A stretch of DNA of 64,000 nucleotides from Acidobacterium capsulatum ATCC 51196. Lineage in GTDB: Bacteria; Acidobacteriota; Terriglobia; Terriglobales; Acidobacteriaceae. Below, piece after piece: positions 8,393 through 16,347 of this stretch (positions are counted from its first letter, which is position 1; every line of letters begins with the position of its first letter). Below the pieces are notes generated by a model. That model saw nothing but the letters and a program-made list of their open reading frames with translations. It was not told the DNA's origin and did no database searches. A program made the translations under genes and the position numbers. The stretch spans positions 2,046,001 to 2,110,000 of the forward strand of contig NC_012483.1 of assembly GCF_000022565.1 (NCBI RefSeq). The letters run 5' to 3'.

Positions 8393-8418
8393 CCCGGGTC
8401 CGAACGGACGGACCCGGG
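8393..8418. repeat. GC-rich hairpin shared with the glmM-polA gap
   Basis: CCCGGGTCC (8393-8401) and GGACCCGGG (8410-8418) form a 9-bp perfect stem. The loop-flanking core GGTCCGAAC...GGACC recurs at 19095-19120. Both hairpins lie in the gap between convergent genes, without a T-tract of their own. Confidence 0.6.
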
Positions 8419-8431
8419 GCGCCCGGCAAAG

Positions 8432-8470
8432 AAAAACCCCATGCAAGCCAGATTCCCGATCTGCATGGGG
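8432..8470 (-). terminator. intrinsic terminator of the S1/P1 nuclease gene
   Basis: On the minus strand, the stem arms CCCCATGCA and TGCATGGGG (8462-8470 with 8437-8445) are followed by a run of T (complement of AAAAA at 8432-8436). It lies 26 bp after the nuclease stop codon. Confidence 0.8.
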
Positions 8471-8495
8471 CATGTTTCCGTGGTCTTTTACGGCC

Positions 8496-9455
8496 TTATT
8501 TCTTGTCTTTTTTGTCGTAGTGATCGTGCCACTCGGGCACCGGCTCAGCGCTCTTGACCCACGCGGCGACGATCAGGTTGCGCAGCTCATCGGCGCCCGC
8601 CGCCAGCCGCTCGGCGGTAAACTTCCGCGATTCAGCCGTGCCCTTGCCCTCAAAGCCGTGCTCATTCCAGAGCTGATAGACCTCATCCACGTCGGCATGG
8701 GTGGTGTTGAGGTAGTCCCAGTACTGCGTCCACTCATCGCCGATGGGCTCGACCGGCTTCATGTATTGCCGCACTTCGGCATTGGTCATGTTGTCATGCA
8801 CAAACTCGCTCTCAAACTGCGAGTGGATGTGATGGCTGGTGGTGTAGTGGTTGGGATTGGGGCCGACCCAGCCGTTGTATTCAATGGTGGTGTGCAGGGG
8901 CTGCGAGCCGTCGGCAACGTAATGACCGAGCCATCCGGCATAGAAAATGATGGCCTGCTGAACGGGCATGGTGTCTTTGCCCGCGGCCTTGAGCTGGCGA
9001 TAGTCGCGCATGGCCGACTTCAGACGCTCCCAGACCTCTTCAGAGATATAGGGCTGAAAGCCGATGTGCGTGGGCTGCATCTCCCGGGCCTGATCAGGAT
9101 GCGCCTCGATATAGGCGTAGAGCTTGGCGATGTACTGGTAGCGCTCGCGCGGCAGCGGTGCAATGCGATCGGCCAGCTCCATATCGATGTAGTGATCGGG
9201 AGCCTGCATGGCGTCGAGTTCCGGCTCGGCGGGTGAGCGCCAGCGATCCGGCTCGGGGCCAAGATAGGTGATCTCGTCCACGGCGGCCGGGGAGCGCAGA
9301 AAGGCCGGAATGCTGGGCGGCAGCGAGGTTACGGCCAGGTGGTTGATCATCTTATGGCCATCCTTGCCCCAGGCGTAGCAGGCGGGCACGGTCAGAACGG
9401 GCAGGAGGCATAAAGCAGCCAGGGAACGAAGCAAAGCAGAACGGTGGAGAGTCAT
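8496..9455 (-). CDS. exported S1/P1-type zinc nuclease
   Basis: A 319-residue protein with a signal peptide (about residues 1-28; cleavage after CYA gives mature N-terminal W29). In the S1/P1 family the mature N-terminal Trp is itself a zinc ligand, and that residue is present here (WGKDGHKMINH). Other zinc-ligand blocks are visible: PDHYIDMEL, GHYVADGSQPLHTT and HSQFESEFVHD. The family hydrolyses single-stranded DNA/RNA and 3'-nucleotides outside the cytoplasm, so it may release phosphate or nucleosides for uptake by the nearby NupC transporter (inference). The ATG at 9455 (MTLHRSALLR) is chosen over an upstream in-frame start at 9545 because it gives a normal signal peptide. The gene is divergent from the deoxyhypusine-synthase-like gene. 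Confidence 0.9.
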   Translation of the reverse strand: MTLHRSALLRSLAALCLLPVLTVPACYAWGKDGHKMINHLAVTSLPPSIPAFLRSPAAVDEITYLGPEPDRWRSPAEPELDAMQAPDHYIDMELADRIAPLPRERYQYIAKLYAYIEAHPDQAREMQPTHIGFQPYISEEVWERLKSAMRDYRQLKAAGKDTMPVQQAIIFYAGWLGHYVADGSQPLHTTIEYNGWVGPNPNHYTTSHHIHSQFESEFVHDNMTNAEVRQYMKPVEPIGDEWTQYWDYLNTTHADVDEVYQLWNEHGFEGKGTAESRKFTAERLAAGADELRNLIVAAWVKSAEPVPEWHDHYDKKDKK

Positions 9456-9586
9456 AGGCGGCAAGTATAACTCCCGAAGATTGCAGGAAATGCAACAAAG
9501 GCGGGGCTTTCGGCGCAGCCCATGGGCAAAAAATTCATATTCCAAAAGAGGGAATTCCCCCCGTCCATTGATATTCTGGAGATGCT

Positions 9587-10648
9587 ATGCCTACGAAACA
9601 GGAACTCCTCAACAACCCCATCCAGCACATCGACATCAAGCAGCACAATGTTGTCGCGCTCGTCGATGCGATGCAGCAGATGGCCTATAGCTCCCGTGAC
9701 CTCGCCCGGGCGGCTTCGATTTATGAGCGCATGCTGCGCGACCAGGAATGCGGCGTGATTCTGTGCCTCGCCGGGTCGCTGATCAGCGCCGGACTCAAGC
9801 AGATCTTCATCGACCTGATCCGCAATCACATGGTGGACGCCATTGTCTCGACCGGCGCCAATATTGTGGACCAGGACTTCTTTGAAGCCCTCGGCTTCAA
9901 GCACTGGATTGCCGATGACCTGCTCAAGCAGGGCACCGAAGACGCCACGCTGCGCGAACTGATGATCGATCGGATCTATGACACGCTGATCGACGAAGAA
10001 GAACTGCGCATCTGCGACGAGACGACCGAGAAGATTGCCAACTCGCTCGATCCTCGCCCCCACAGCTCGCGCGAGTTCATCAAGGCGATGGGCGCTTACC
10101 TCGAAAAGGAAGGCAAGATTCCGGCCAAGGGCGGCGTGGACTCGATGGTCTATGCGGCGTACCAGAATGATGTGCCGATCTTCGTGCCGGCCTTCAGCGA
10201 CTGCTCCGCCGGCTTTGGCCTGGTGGCGCACCAGCATGCCCGGCAGGACAAGCCCAAAGTCTCGATTGACTCGGCCAAGGACTTCTACGAGCTCACCCAA
10301 CTCAAGATCGCTAACCCGACGACCGGCCTGCTGATGATTGGCGGCGGCGTACCGAAGAACTTCGCGCAGGATATCGTGGTGGCTGCCGACGTGCTCGGCA
10401 TGGACGCCCCGATGCACAAGTATGCGGTGCAGATCACCGTGGCCGATGTGCGCGACGGCGCGCTCTCGTCGAGCACGCTCAAGGAAGCCAGCTCCTGGGG
10501 CAAGGTGGATACCACCTACGAGCAGATGGTCTACAGCGAAGCGACCATGGCCCTGCCGCTGGTGACCGGTTACGCCTACCACAAGCAGGCTCATGCTGCC
10601 CGCCAGGGGCGCCGCTGGGCTCGCCTGCTGGAGCCGGTTACCGCGTAA
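9587..10648 (+). CDS. deoxyhypusine synthase-like protein
   Basis: A 353-residue member of the deoxyhypusine synthase family. Visible blocks are VSTGANIVDQD (NAD region), PIFVPAFSDCSAGFGL, LLMIGGGVPKNF and EASSWGKVD. The last holds the Lys (K306) that matches the catalytic imine-forming lysine of the eukaryotic enzyme. Bacteria lack the eIF5A substrate, so bacterial members are thought to act in polyamine metabolism, for example by transferring an aminobutyl group between polyamines (established for the family only in general terms; the exact reaction here is inference). ATG at 9587 has GGAG just upstream. It stands alone, with its own terminator. The arginine-to-putrescine operon at 28.9 kb could supply its substrate. 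Confidence 0.87.
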   Translation: MPTKQELLNNPIQHIDIKQHNVVALVDAMQQMAYSSRDLARAASIYERMLRDQECGVILCLAGSLISAGLKQIFIDLIRNHMVDAIVSTGANIVDQDFFEALGFKHWIADDLLKQGTEDATLRELMIDRIYDTLIDEEELRICDETTEKIANSLDPRPHSSREFIKAMGAYLEKEGKIPAKGGVDSMVYAAYQNDVPIFVPAFSDCSAGFGLVAHQHARQDKPKVSIDSAKDFYELTQLKIANPTTGLLMIGGGVPKNFAQDIVVAADVLGMDAPMHKYAVQITVADVRDGALSSSTLKEASSWGKVDTTYEQMVYSEATMALPLVTGYAYHKQAHAARQGRRWARLLEPVTA

Positions 10649-10669
10649 GCCAGATTGACTCAACCATTC

Positions 10670-10704
10670 AAAGAGGGGAGCCGCCATAGGCGGCTCCCCT
10701 CTTT
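10670..10704 (+). terminator. intrinsic terminator after the deoxyhypusine synthase-like gene
   Basis: AAAGAGGGGAGCCGCC, a 3-nt ATA loop and GGCGGCTCCCCTCTTT form a 16-bp perfect stem, followed by GCTTTT. It starts 22 bp after the stop codon. Confidence 0.88.
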
Positions 10705-10740
10705 GCTTTTGCAGAGCCAGACCATTCCGCAAGGGTGAAT

Positions 10741-10775
10741 CGAATACCACAAAAGTGGTATTCGGTAACATTACC
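10741..10775. promoter_or_regulatory. adjacent palindromes upstream of the small membrane protein gene
   Basis: CGAATACCAC-AAAA-GTGGTATTCG (10741-10764) is a perfect 10-bp inverted repeat with an AAAA loop, and GGTAACATTACC follows directly (10764-10775). The lack of a T-tract and the low GC relative to the surroundings fit a protein-binding operator or a structured leader better than a terminator. The next gene starts about 95 bp downstream. Confidence 0.45.
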
Positions 10776-10870
10776 TAAGTTCTGGACGATTCTATTACTC
10801 GAGGCGTAGGATGCTGGTTGTTCGTTAACTCCGCAGCACAAAATTACGAGACGAACAGGATTCTTACGAC

Positions 10871-11080
10871 ATGCTTTTCTGGATCGTTCTGCTTGGTGCT
10901 CTCTACGTCGCCGCATTGATCGTTTTCTGGTCGCTTTGCCGCATGTCCGCCACCCGCCCGCGCCCCTGGACCTTGAGCCAGGAAGAGGACGAGCAGTTGG
11001 TGGCCTCTCTTCATTCCGTGCGGTCAGATGCACAGGTGGCCGTCCTTTCGATGGATGCTGGCCGGATTATGGGCGTCTGA
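10871..11080 (+). CDS. small membrane protein of unknown function
   Basis: A 69-residue protein. It has one N-terminal hydrophobic helix (residues about 2-22, LFWIVLLGALYVAALIVFW), a short Arg/Pro linker, then an acidic soluble tail (SQEEDEQLVASLHS) of about 40 residues. I do not recognise a family. It is preceded by two adjacent palindromes and followed after 179 bp by the histidine kinase gene on the same strand, so it could be a small membrane partner of the sensor kinase or an unrelated gene. Codon use looks like that of its neighbours. Confidence 0.5.
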   Translation: MLFWIVLLGALYVAALIVFWSLCRMSATRPRPWTLSQEEDEQLVASLHSVRSDAQVAVLSMDAGRIMGV

Positions 11081-11259
11081 ACAGACCAGGCGGTTTCCTG
11101 CGTTTGCTTGCAGCGCGGATGTTTTCGTTAAACCGCCCCGGCCCTTGCCGATTTTCATCAATTTCCGGGTGGAAGCTCCTTTGAGTTGCCTATACTTGCC
11201 ATGAGCTTTGCGCAGGCCGCGCTCCCTTCACGGCCTGGACCGCAAGGCCTCCGGGGCCC

Positions 11260-13968
11260 GTGATCCGATCGAAGAACACACCTTTGCTTTCGCTGGCTTT
11301 TCTGGCGGCGCTGATCTTTTCAGGATCGGGCCTTCTCCTTTTTGCGCGTACCGAGCACACGGCGATGCTGCAGAACCCCGGCTTGTTCTGGTTCATCGCA
11401 TTGTGGATTCTGGCGCAGGTCCTGTTCATTTTGGTGAGCATCTTCAGCCTGCGGGCGGCAATGCGCCTGGCTCTGACCGAGCAGGAGCTGAGCGAGTCAG
11501 TGCAACTGCAGCGCTCCATTCTGGATTCGGCCGGAGCCATGATTCTGGCGGCGGATATTCGCGGACGCATCATCATCTTTAATCCGGCAGCGGAGCGCAT
11601 GCTGGGATACCGGGCCGACGAAGTAGTCGGCCGCCTGCGGCCGGATGAGCTTTTTCCTGACGGCGAAATGGAGCGGATTGGCAGGCAGTTGACCGGCGCC
11701 ATACAGCGGGCGCAGATGCTGCCGGGCGATGCTCCCGAGCCGGTACGCTCATTTCTGCAGTATGTGAGCAGCTTTCCGTCAACGCGCGTGCGCGGCTTTG
11801 AGATGAGCTACCGGCGCAAGGATGGGTCGGTTTTTCCGGCAACAGTTTATCTTTCGGCCATTCGTTCGCGAGAAGGCTCCATCACCGGGCTGGTGAGCGT
11901 GAGCACCGATCTGAGCGCAACCAAGCGGGCCGAGCAGGCGCTGCGCGAAAGTGAAGAGCGCTATCGCGACCTGTTTGAAAACTCCGCGGAGATGATTGCC
12001 ACGCTCAGCCCGCGAGGGCGGTATCTCTATGTGAATCCTGCCTGGCAATCGCACTTTGGCATGACAGCCGACCAATTCGAGTCGCTGATGAGCTTTGAAT
12101 CGGCATTTTCCCTGGAGGTGCAAGCTGAGGCAGCGGTGCTCTTCCGGCAGGCGCTGCTGGGCATGAAGGTAGAGGCGGCGCCCCTGCGCCTGCACACTCG
12201 CGATGGCGGCACGGTGGAAGTGGAAGCCAGCATGAGCTGCCGCCGGGAGAGTGGCAGCCCCGTCTCCGTGCGCTGCATTTTCCGTGATGTAACTGAGCGC
12301 AACCGGCGGGAGCGCCGCCTGCGCATGCAGTTGCAGGTGAGCCAGATTATCGGCGAGTCCAGCACGGCCCAGATGGCCGTGCCCCAGATTCTCGCAGCGC
12401 TCTGTTCCACGCTGGGCAGCGACGTGAGCAACTTCTGGGTGATCGACGAGGCCGCCAATTGGCTGAAGCTGCAGAGCAGTTGGGCTCCGCAGGGCCGCGC
12501 CAGCGAAGAGTTCCGGGCCGAGAGCGCGTCGCGGCGCTTTCACCGTGGCGAGGGCTTGCCGGGCATGGTGTGGGCGCGGGGAGAACCTCACTGGGTGAGC
12601 GATCTGCGAACCGATCCTCATTTTGTGCGCGGTCACTCGGCACGGCTGAACGGATTGATGAGCGGCTGGGCCGTGCCTATACGCGTGGGCAACCAGGTGA
12701 TTGCGGTGATGGAGTTTTTCTCGCGTCACCGCATGCGCGAAGACGCCGAGATCACGGCAACGGTAGAGACCATTTGCGCCTCCATCGGGCAGTTCCTGGC
12801 GCGCTCCTCGCAGGAGTCGCGCGTCGTGGCGCTGAACCAGCAGAAGGAGTTCATCCTCAATTCGGTGGCCGATGCGATTTTTGGCGTCACCCCGGATGGA
12901 ATGATCGACTTTGTGAACCCAGCCGCCTCGCGGCTGCTCGGCATTGAAACGCCGGTACTGATTGGCAAGCGGGCTCACGCGGTGCTGCATGGCGCGCTGG
13001 GCAGCGAAATTTGCGGCGAAGACTGCCGTACACGGCTGGCGCTGCAGACGCTCACGCCCACCATGGGGCAGGACATTTATTTGCAGCGCGACGGGCGCAG
13101 GCTGCCGGTTGAGTTTTCAGTGATGCCCATGCTGGAAGAAAATGCTGTCGTGGGTAGCGTGCTGAGCTTCCGCGACAACAGCCAGCGCTATGCGCTGGAC
13201 CGCATGAAGGATGAATTCGTCTCGACGGTGAGCCATGAGCTGCGCACGCCGCTGACCTCGATTCGCGGTTCGCTGGGCCTGCTCTCAGCCGGACTGCTGG
13301 GCGAACTGAACGAGAAGGCCAGCAACCTGCTGCGCATCGCGGTGACGAACTCGGACCGGCTGATCCGGCTGATTAACGACATTCTCGACCTCGAACGCAT
13401 GCAATCGGGCCGCGCCACGCTCAACCTGCGCAGACTGTCGATTCGTGAACTGGCGCAGCAGGCAATGGAGTCGATGCAGCCGCTGGCGGAAAACTCAGGC
13501 GTGACGCTGACGCTCGAGGCCGAGCAGGATGTATGGGTGGATGGCGACCCGGATCGCCTGCAGCAGGTGGTGACGAATCTGCTCAGCAACGCAATCAAAT
13601 TTTCTCCGCCGCAGGCGCAGGTGCGGCTGCGCATTCATCGCCAGCCGGGGCACGCGCAGTTGTCAGTGGTGGATGAGGGACGCGGCATTCCAGCCGACAA
13701 GCTGGAGAGCATCTTTGACCGCTTTCAGCAGGTGGATGCCTCGGACTCCCGGCAGAAGGGCGGCACCGGCCTTGGGCTTGCCATCTGCCGCACCATTGTC
13801 GAGCAGCATGGAGGGCGTATCTGGGCCGAACAGAATGAACTGCACGGAGCCACATTGCATGTCCTGTTGCCCGTGACTCATGAAATGAAACCGACAGCCG
13901 GCTCTGCCAACGGATCAAGGAATGCAGAGCTGCCTGCAACACCCTCAGAGTCGCCTGCCGAAATCTGA
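11260..13968 (+). CDS. multi-PAS/GAF sensor histidine kinase
   Basis: A 902-residue membrane-bound kinase. Order: two N-terminal membrane helices (about 9-28 and 44-65), PAS at about 83-205 (with FNPAAERMLGY), PAS at about 232-350 (YVNPAWQSHFGMT), GAF at about 360-510, PAS at about 524-640 (FVNPAASRLLGI), HisKA with phospho-acceptor H659 in VSHELRTPLTSIRG, and HATPase_c at about 760-872 with NLLSNAIKFS (N box), DEGRGIP (G1) and GGTGLGLAIC (G2). It has no receiver domain. The GTG at 11260 is the start. The response regulator gene begins 29 bp later and an HPt gene follows, so the three probably form one phosphorelay. The signal sensed is unknown; there is no large periplasmic loop. Confidence 0.9.
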   Translation: MIRSKNTPLLSLAFLAALIFSGSGLLLFARTEHTAMLQNPGLFWFIALWILAQVLFILVSIFSLRAAMRLALTEQELSESVQLQRSILDSAGAMILAADIRGRIIIFNPAAERMLGYRADEVVGRLRPDELFPDGEMERIGRQLTGAIQRAQMLPGDAPEPVRSFLQYVSSFPSTRVRGFEMSYRRKDGSVFPATVYLSAIRSREGSITGLVSVSTDLSATKRAEQALRESEERYRDLFENSAEMIATLSPRGRYLYVNPAWQSHFGMTADQFESLMSFESAFSLEVQAEAAVLFRQALLGMKVEAAPLRLHTRDGGTVEVEASMSCRRESGSPVSVRCIFRDVTERNRRERRLRMQLQVSQIIGESSTAQMAVPQILAALCSTLGSDVSNFWVIDEAANWLKLQSSWAPQGRASEEFRAESASRRFHRGEGLPGMVWARGEPHWVSDLRTDPHFVRGHSARLNGLMSGWAVPIRVGNQVIAVMEFFSRHRMREDAEITATVETICASIGQFLARSSQESRVVALNQQKEFILNSVADAIFGVTPDGMIDFVNPAASRLLGIETPVLIGKRAHAVLHGALGSEICGEDCRTRLALQTLTPTMGQDIYLQRDGRRLPVEFSVMPMLEENAVVGSVLSFRDNSQRYALDRMKDEFVSTVSHELRTPLTSIRGSLGLLSAGLLGELNEKASNLLRIAVTNSDRLIRLINDILDLERMQSGRATLNLRRLSIRELAQQAMESMQPLAENSGVTLTLEAEQDVWVDGDPDRLQQVVTNLLSNAIKFSPPQAQVRLRIHRQPGHAQLSVVDEGRGIPADKLESIFDRFQQVDASDSRQKGGTGLGLAICRTIVEQHGGRIWAEQNELHGATLHVLLPVTHEMKPTAGSANGSRNAELPATPSESPAEI

Positions 13969-13997
13969 ATCACAAACGAAGAGAAACACCTGGAAGC

Positions 13998-14378
13998 ATG
14001 AAGAAACGCAAAATCCTGATCATTGACGACGAAGAAGATATCCGCACCGTCACCGCACTCACTTTGGAAACTGTGGCCGAGTGGGATGTTGTGATAGCCA
14101 CCAACGGAAAAGAAGGCATCCAACGAGCCAGACAGGAACATCCCGACGCGATCCTGCTGGATGTGATGATGCCGGAGATGGACGGGCCTACCACCTTTCG
14201 CAACCTGCAGGCCATTGCAGAGACCCGGCAGATTCCGGTTCTGCTGCTGACGGCCAAGGTCCAGGCGGTGGATCAGCAGCGGTTTGCCGACCTGGGCGTG
14301 GCCGGGGTGCTCTTCAAGCCGTTTGATCCCCTGACGCTGGCCAATCAGATCGCCGGAGTACTGGGGTGGATGGATTAA
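13998..14378 (+). CDS. single-domain response regulator (REC only)
   Basis: A 126-residue CheY-like receiver. The acidic pocket D10/D11, the phospho-acceptor D55 (ILLDVMMPEMDGP), the conserved Thr and Lys in LLLTAKVQ and the C-terminal KPFDPLTL are all present, so it should be phosphorylatable. There is no output domain. It sits 29 bp after the histidine kinase gene and 12 bp before the HPt gene, which suggests the intermediate receiver of a four-step relay or a diffusible output acting on a protein target. Confidence 0.92.
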   Translation: MKKRKILIIDDEEDIRTVTALTLETVAEWDVVIATNGKEGIQRARQEHPDAILLDVMMPEMDGPTTFRNLQAIAETRQIPVLLLTAKVQAVDQQRFADLGVAGVLFKPFDPLTLANQIAGVLGWMD

Positions 14379-14390
14379 AACGGAGTAACG

Positions 14391-14720
14391 ATGGCTCTCG
14401 ATGACGAGAAACTGGCCACAATCCAAAGCAAGCTCGATGCCATCTGGAAGGCCAGCAAGCCAGCACTGTTGGAGCGGCTGGCGACGCTGGAAGCCAGTTG
14501 CGAAGCGTTGCGAGTAAATCCCGAAAGCCAGGATGCGCGCCATGCGGCCCACGACGCCGCACATAAACTGGCGGGCGTACTCGGCACCTTTGGCCTCGTT
14601 CGCGGGAGCCAGATTGCCTCGGAGCTGGAATGCATCGTGACCGGGCAAGACAATGAGCCGCTGCCTGCGATGCAACCACTGCTGGCGGAACTGCGGGAGA
14701 TGATCGTGGCGAAGCAGTGA
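14391..14720 (+). CDS. HPt-domain phosphotransfer protein
   Basis: A 109-residue, all-helical protein with the histidine phosphotransfer motif AHDAAHKLAGVLGTFG, with H58 as the expected phospho-acceptor (HKLAG, matching the HxxKG pattern of the family). The rest is a helical bundle without other domains. It is the third gene of the kinase-regulator-HPt set, 12 bp after the receiver gene. It should shuttle phosphate between the upstream receiver and another, unlinked response regulator with an output domain, which is not in this window. Confidence 0.82.
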   Translation: MALDDEKLATIQSKLDAIWKASKPALLERLATLEASCEALRVNPESQDARHAAHDAAHKLAGVLGTFGLVRGSQIASELECIVTGQDNEPLPAMQPLLAELREMIVAKQ

Positions 14721-14762
14721 TCGCGAGAAACGAGAACGCCCTCACGAAGTGGAATTTACAGG

Positions 14763-15938
14763 CTAGAAGATATGTTCCGGATCTTCAGCCGTGTGCCTGT
14801 GCGAGATACTGGCCGAGGTGCTGGCCTTTTCGCCGCCCTCTGCCTCGGCCTCGGCACGCACTTTAGCGACGGAGAGCCAGTTGTCGATCTTTGCCCGCTC
14901 GTCATAGAACGGCGGCAGCGGCATGCAGAGATAATCGCCCAGCGGGAAAGCATAGCCTTCGTAGAGCTTTCGCATCTTCTTAAGGCGCTTCTCGGTGTCG
15001 CCATCACGGCAGACGCGCACGCCTGAGGCACAGAGCAGATCGTGAATCTGCTGAAAGGTCTCAGCGGGAAGCCGGTCGGGAATCTGCTGCTGCGGATCAA
15101 TGGAAAAAATCTGCGAGAGGTCAATCAGCGCATGGCGCGCCATGGTGAAGGTAAGCTGCGCCTGCCGCGCAGGCTGCTCCTGCACTCCGGCAATCAGCAG
15201 CGCGCAGGTGTCAAGCACCGCCACCAGCGCCGCCAGCCAGCTTTGCTTGGAGTGCTGTGAACGGAAGTAGCAGAGCAGTGGGTAAGAGATATGGCTCTCC
15301 AGCAACTCGGCAGACCAGCGCTCCCATTGCTCCAGCAATTGCAGTAGCGCCTCTTCGCCACCCTCAAAGGCATGGCGGCGAAGCAGCTCCACCGCTGTGG
15401 GCGGCGAGCCAGCGCGCGCATCCAGCATGGAGATATTCACTTCGCGCCGCGAAAACGCGCCATAAAGCACCGGGAAGTAGCCGATGACCAGCGCGACAAA
15501 GCCGAGGCCGACACCCGCCTCCAAAACGACGAAAGTACGCGCAAACCAAGAGAGTGGAATAACGTCGCCCAGCCCAAGTGTGAATAGCGTCGTGCCGCTC
15601 ACGTAGAAGTCGGAATAGCCAGGCAGCATGAGTGGATCGTGAAAGGGCGAGCCGACGGCGTAGAAGAGCAGTCCAAAGCCGAAGACCAGCGTAACCGCCC
15701 AAACACCGATGAGCCCCACCAAAGAGAGCGGCCCGTAGATGCTGAGCGCTGTCTCACGCTTGCGCGGGTCGCGGATGCGCATGGCAAAGACCTTCCACGG
15801 CTGCCAGGTGAGCACGTAGAAAACGCGCGTGAGCCGGAAGGCTCCGCTGGGGCGGCGCGGCAAAATGACCGTCTGAAACGCGTCAAGAAGCGCGTAGAAG
15901 AGGCAAAGCACGCCGAGGATGAGACTGAATGTGCGCAT
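14763..15938 (-). CDS. ion-channel (K+ channel-like) membrane protein with large cytoplasmic domain
   Basis: About 391 residues. N-terminal membrane helices (FSLILGVLCLFYALLDAF and SLVGLIGVWAVTLVFGFGLLF) are followed by a pore loop TTLFTLGLGDVIP, which resembles a TxGxGD potassium-channel filter with Leu in place of Tyr/Phe, and a last membrane helix (ARTFVVLEAGVGLGFVALVIG). The C-terminal 200 residues are cytoplasmic, helical and of unknown function. The ATG at 15938 (MRTFSLILG) is chosen; an in-frame start at 15962 is possible. It is convergent with the HPt gene. Ion selectivity is not certain because of the changed filter. Confidence 0.78.
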   Translation of the reverse strand: MRTFSLILGVLCLFYALLDAFQTVILPRRPSGAFRLTRVFYVLTWQPWKVFAMRIRDPRKRETALSIYGPLSLVGLIGVWAVTLVFGFGLLFYAVGSPFHDPLMLPGYSDFYVSGTTLFTLGLGDVIPLSWFARTFVVLEAGVGLGFVALVIGYFPVLYGAFSRREVNISMLDARAGSPPTAVELLRRHAFEGGEEALLQLLEQWERWSAELLESHISYPLLCYFRSQHSKQSWLAALVAVLDTCALLIAGVQEQPARQAQLTFTMARHALIDLSQIFSIDPQQQIPDRLPAETFQQIHDLLCASGVRVCRDGDTEKRLKKMRKLYEGYAFPLGDYLCMPLPPFYDERAKIDNWLSVAKVRAEAEAEGGEKASTSASISHRHTAEDPEHIF

Positions 15939-16014
15939 GATCGTTCCCTGTGCGTAATGCAAGCTAACCAGTCTGCGGCGAGCGCGTCAACAGCCGGTCT
16001 ACACTGGATTCAGG

Positions 16015-16239
16015 ATGCAGGGCCTGGGTCGCATTTTGATCGGAATGGGATTGCTGCTGCTCGTCGCCGGCGGTGTGGCCATGCTGCTGGGCAAAACAGG
16101 CCTTCCGCTCGGTCGTCTGCCGGGCGACATTCGCTATGAGGGCAAGCACTTCAGCTTCTACTTCCCGCTGGCGACCTGCGTGCTGCTGAGCGTACTGGTT
16201 TCGGTAGTCCTTTACCTGTTGTCACACTGGAGACGCTAG
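16015..16239 (+). CDS. DUF2905 small membrane protein
   Basis: A 74-residue protein with two membrane helices (about 7-26 and 52-70) and the family's central motif LGRLPGDIRYEGKHFSFYFP. DUF2905 proteins are widespread and uncharacterised. It starts with ATG at 16015 and lies about 100 bp upstream of xseA on the same strand. Confidence 0.85.
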   Translation: MQGLGRILIGMGLLLLVAGGVAMLLGKTGLPLGRLPGDIRYEGKHFSFYFPLATCVLLSVLVSVVLYLLSHWRR

Positions 16240-16347
16240 AATCTGTCTCTGCATGGCGGCTGGGATTAAACTCAATAATTGGTGAGCAGCTCTTCCTCAC
16301 AACGCGCGCGGCAGCATCCAGAACGCGATTCAGACAATGAATCGCAG

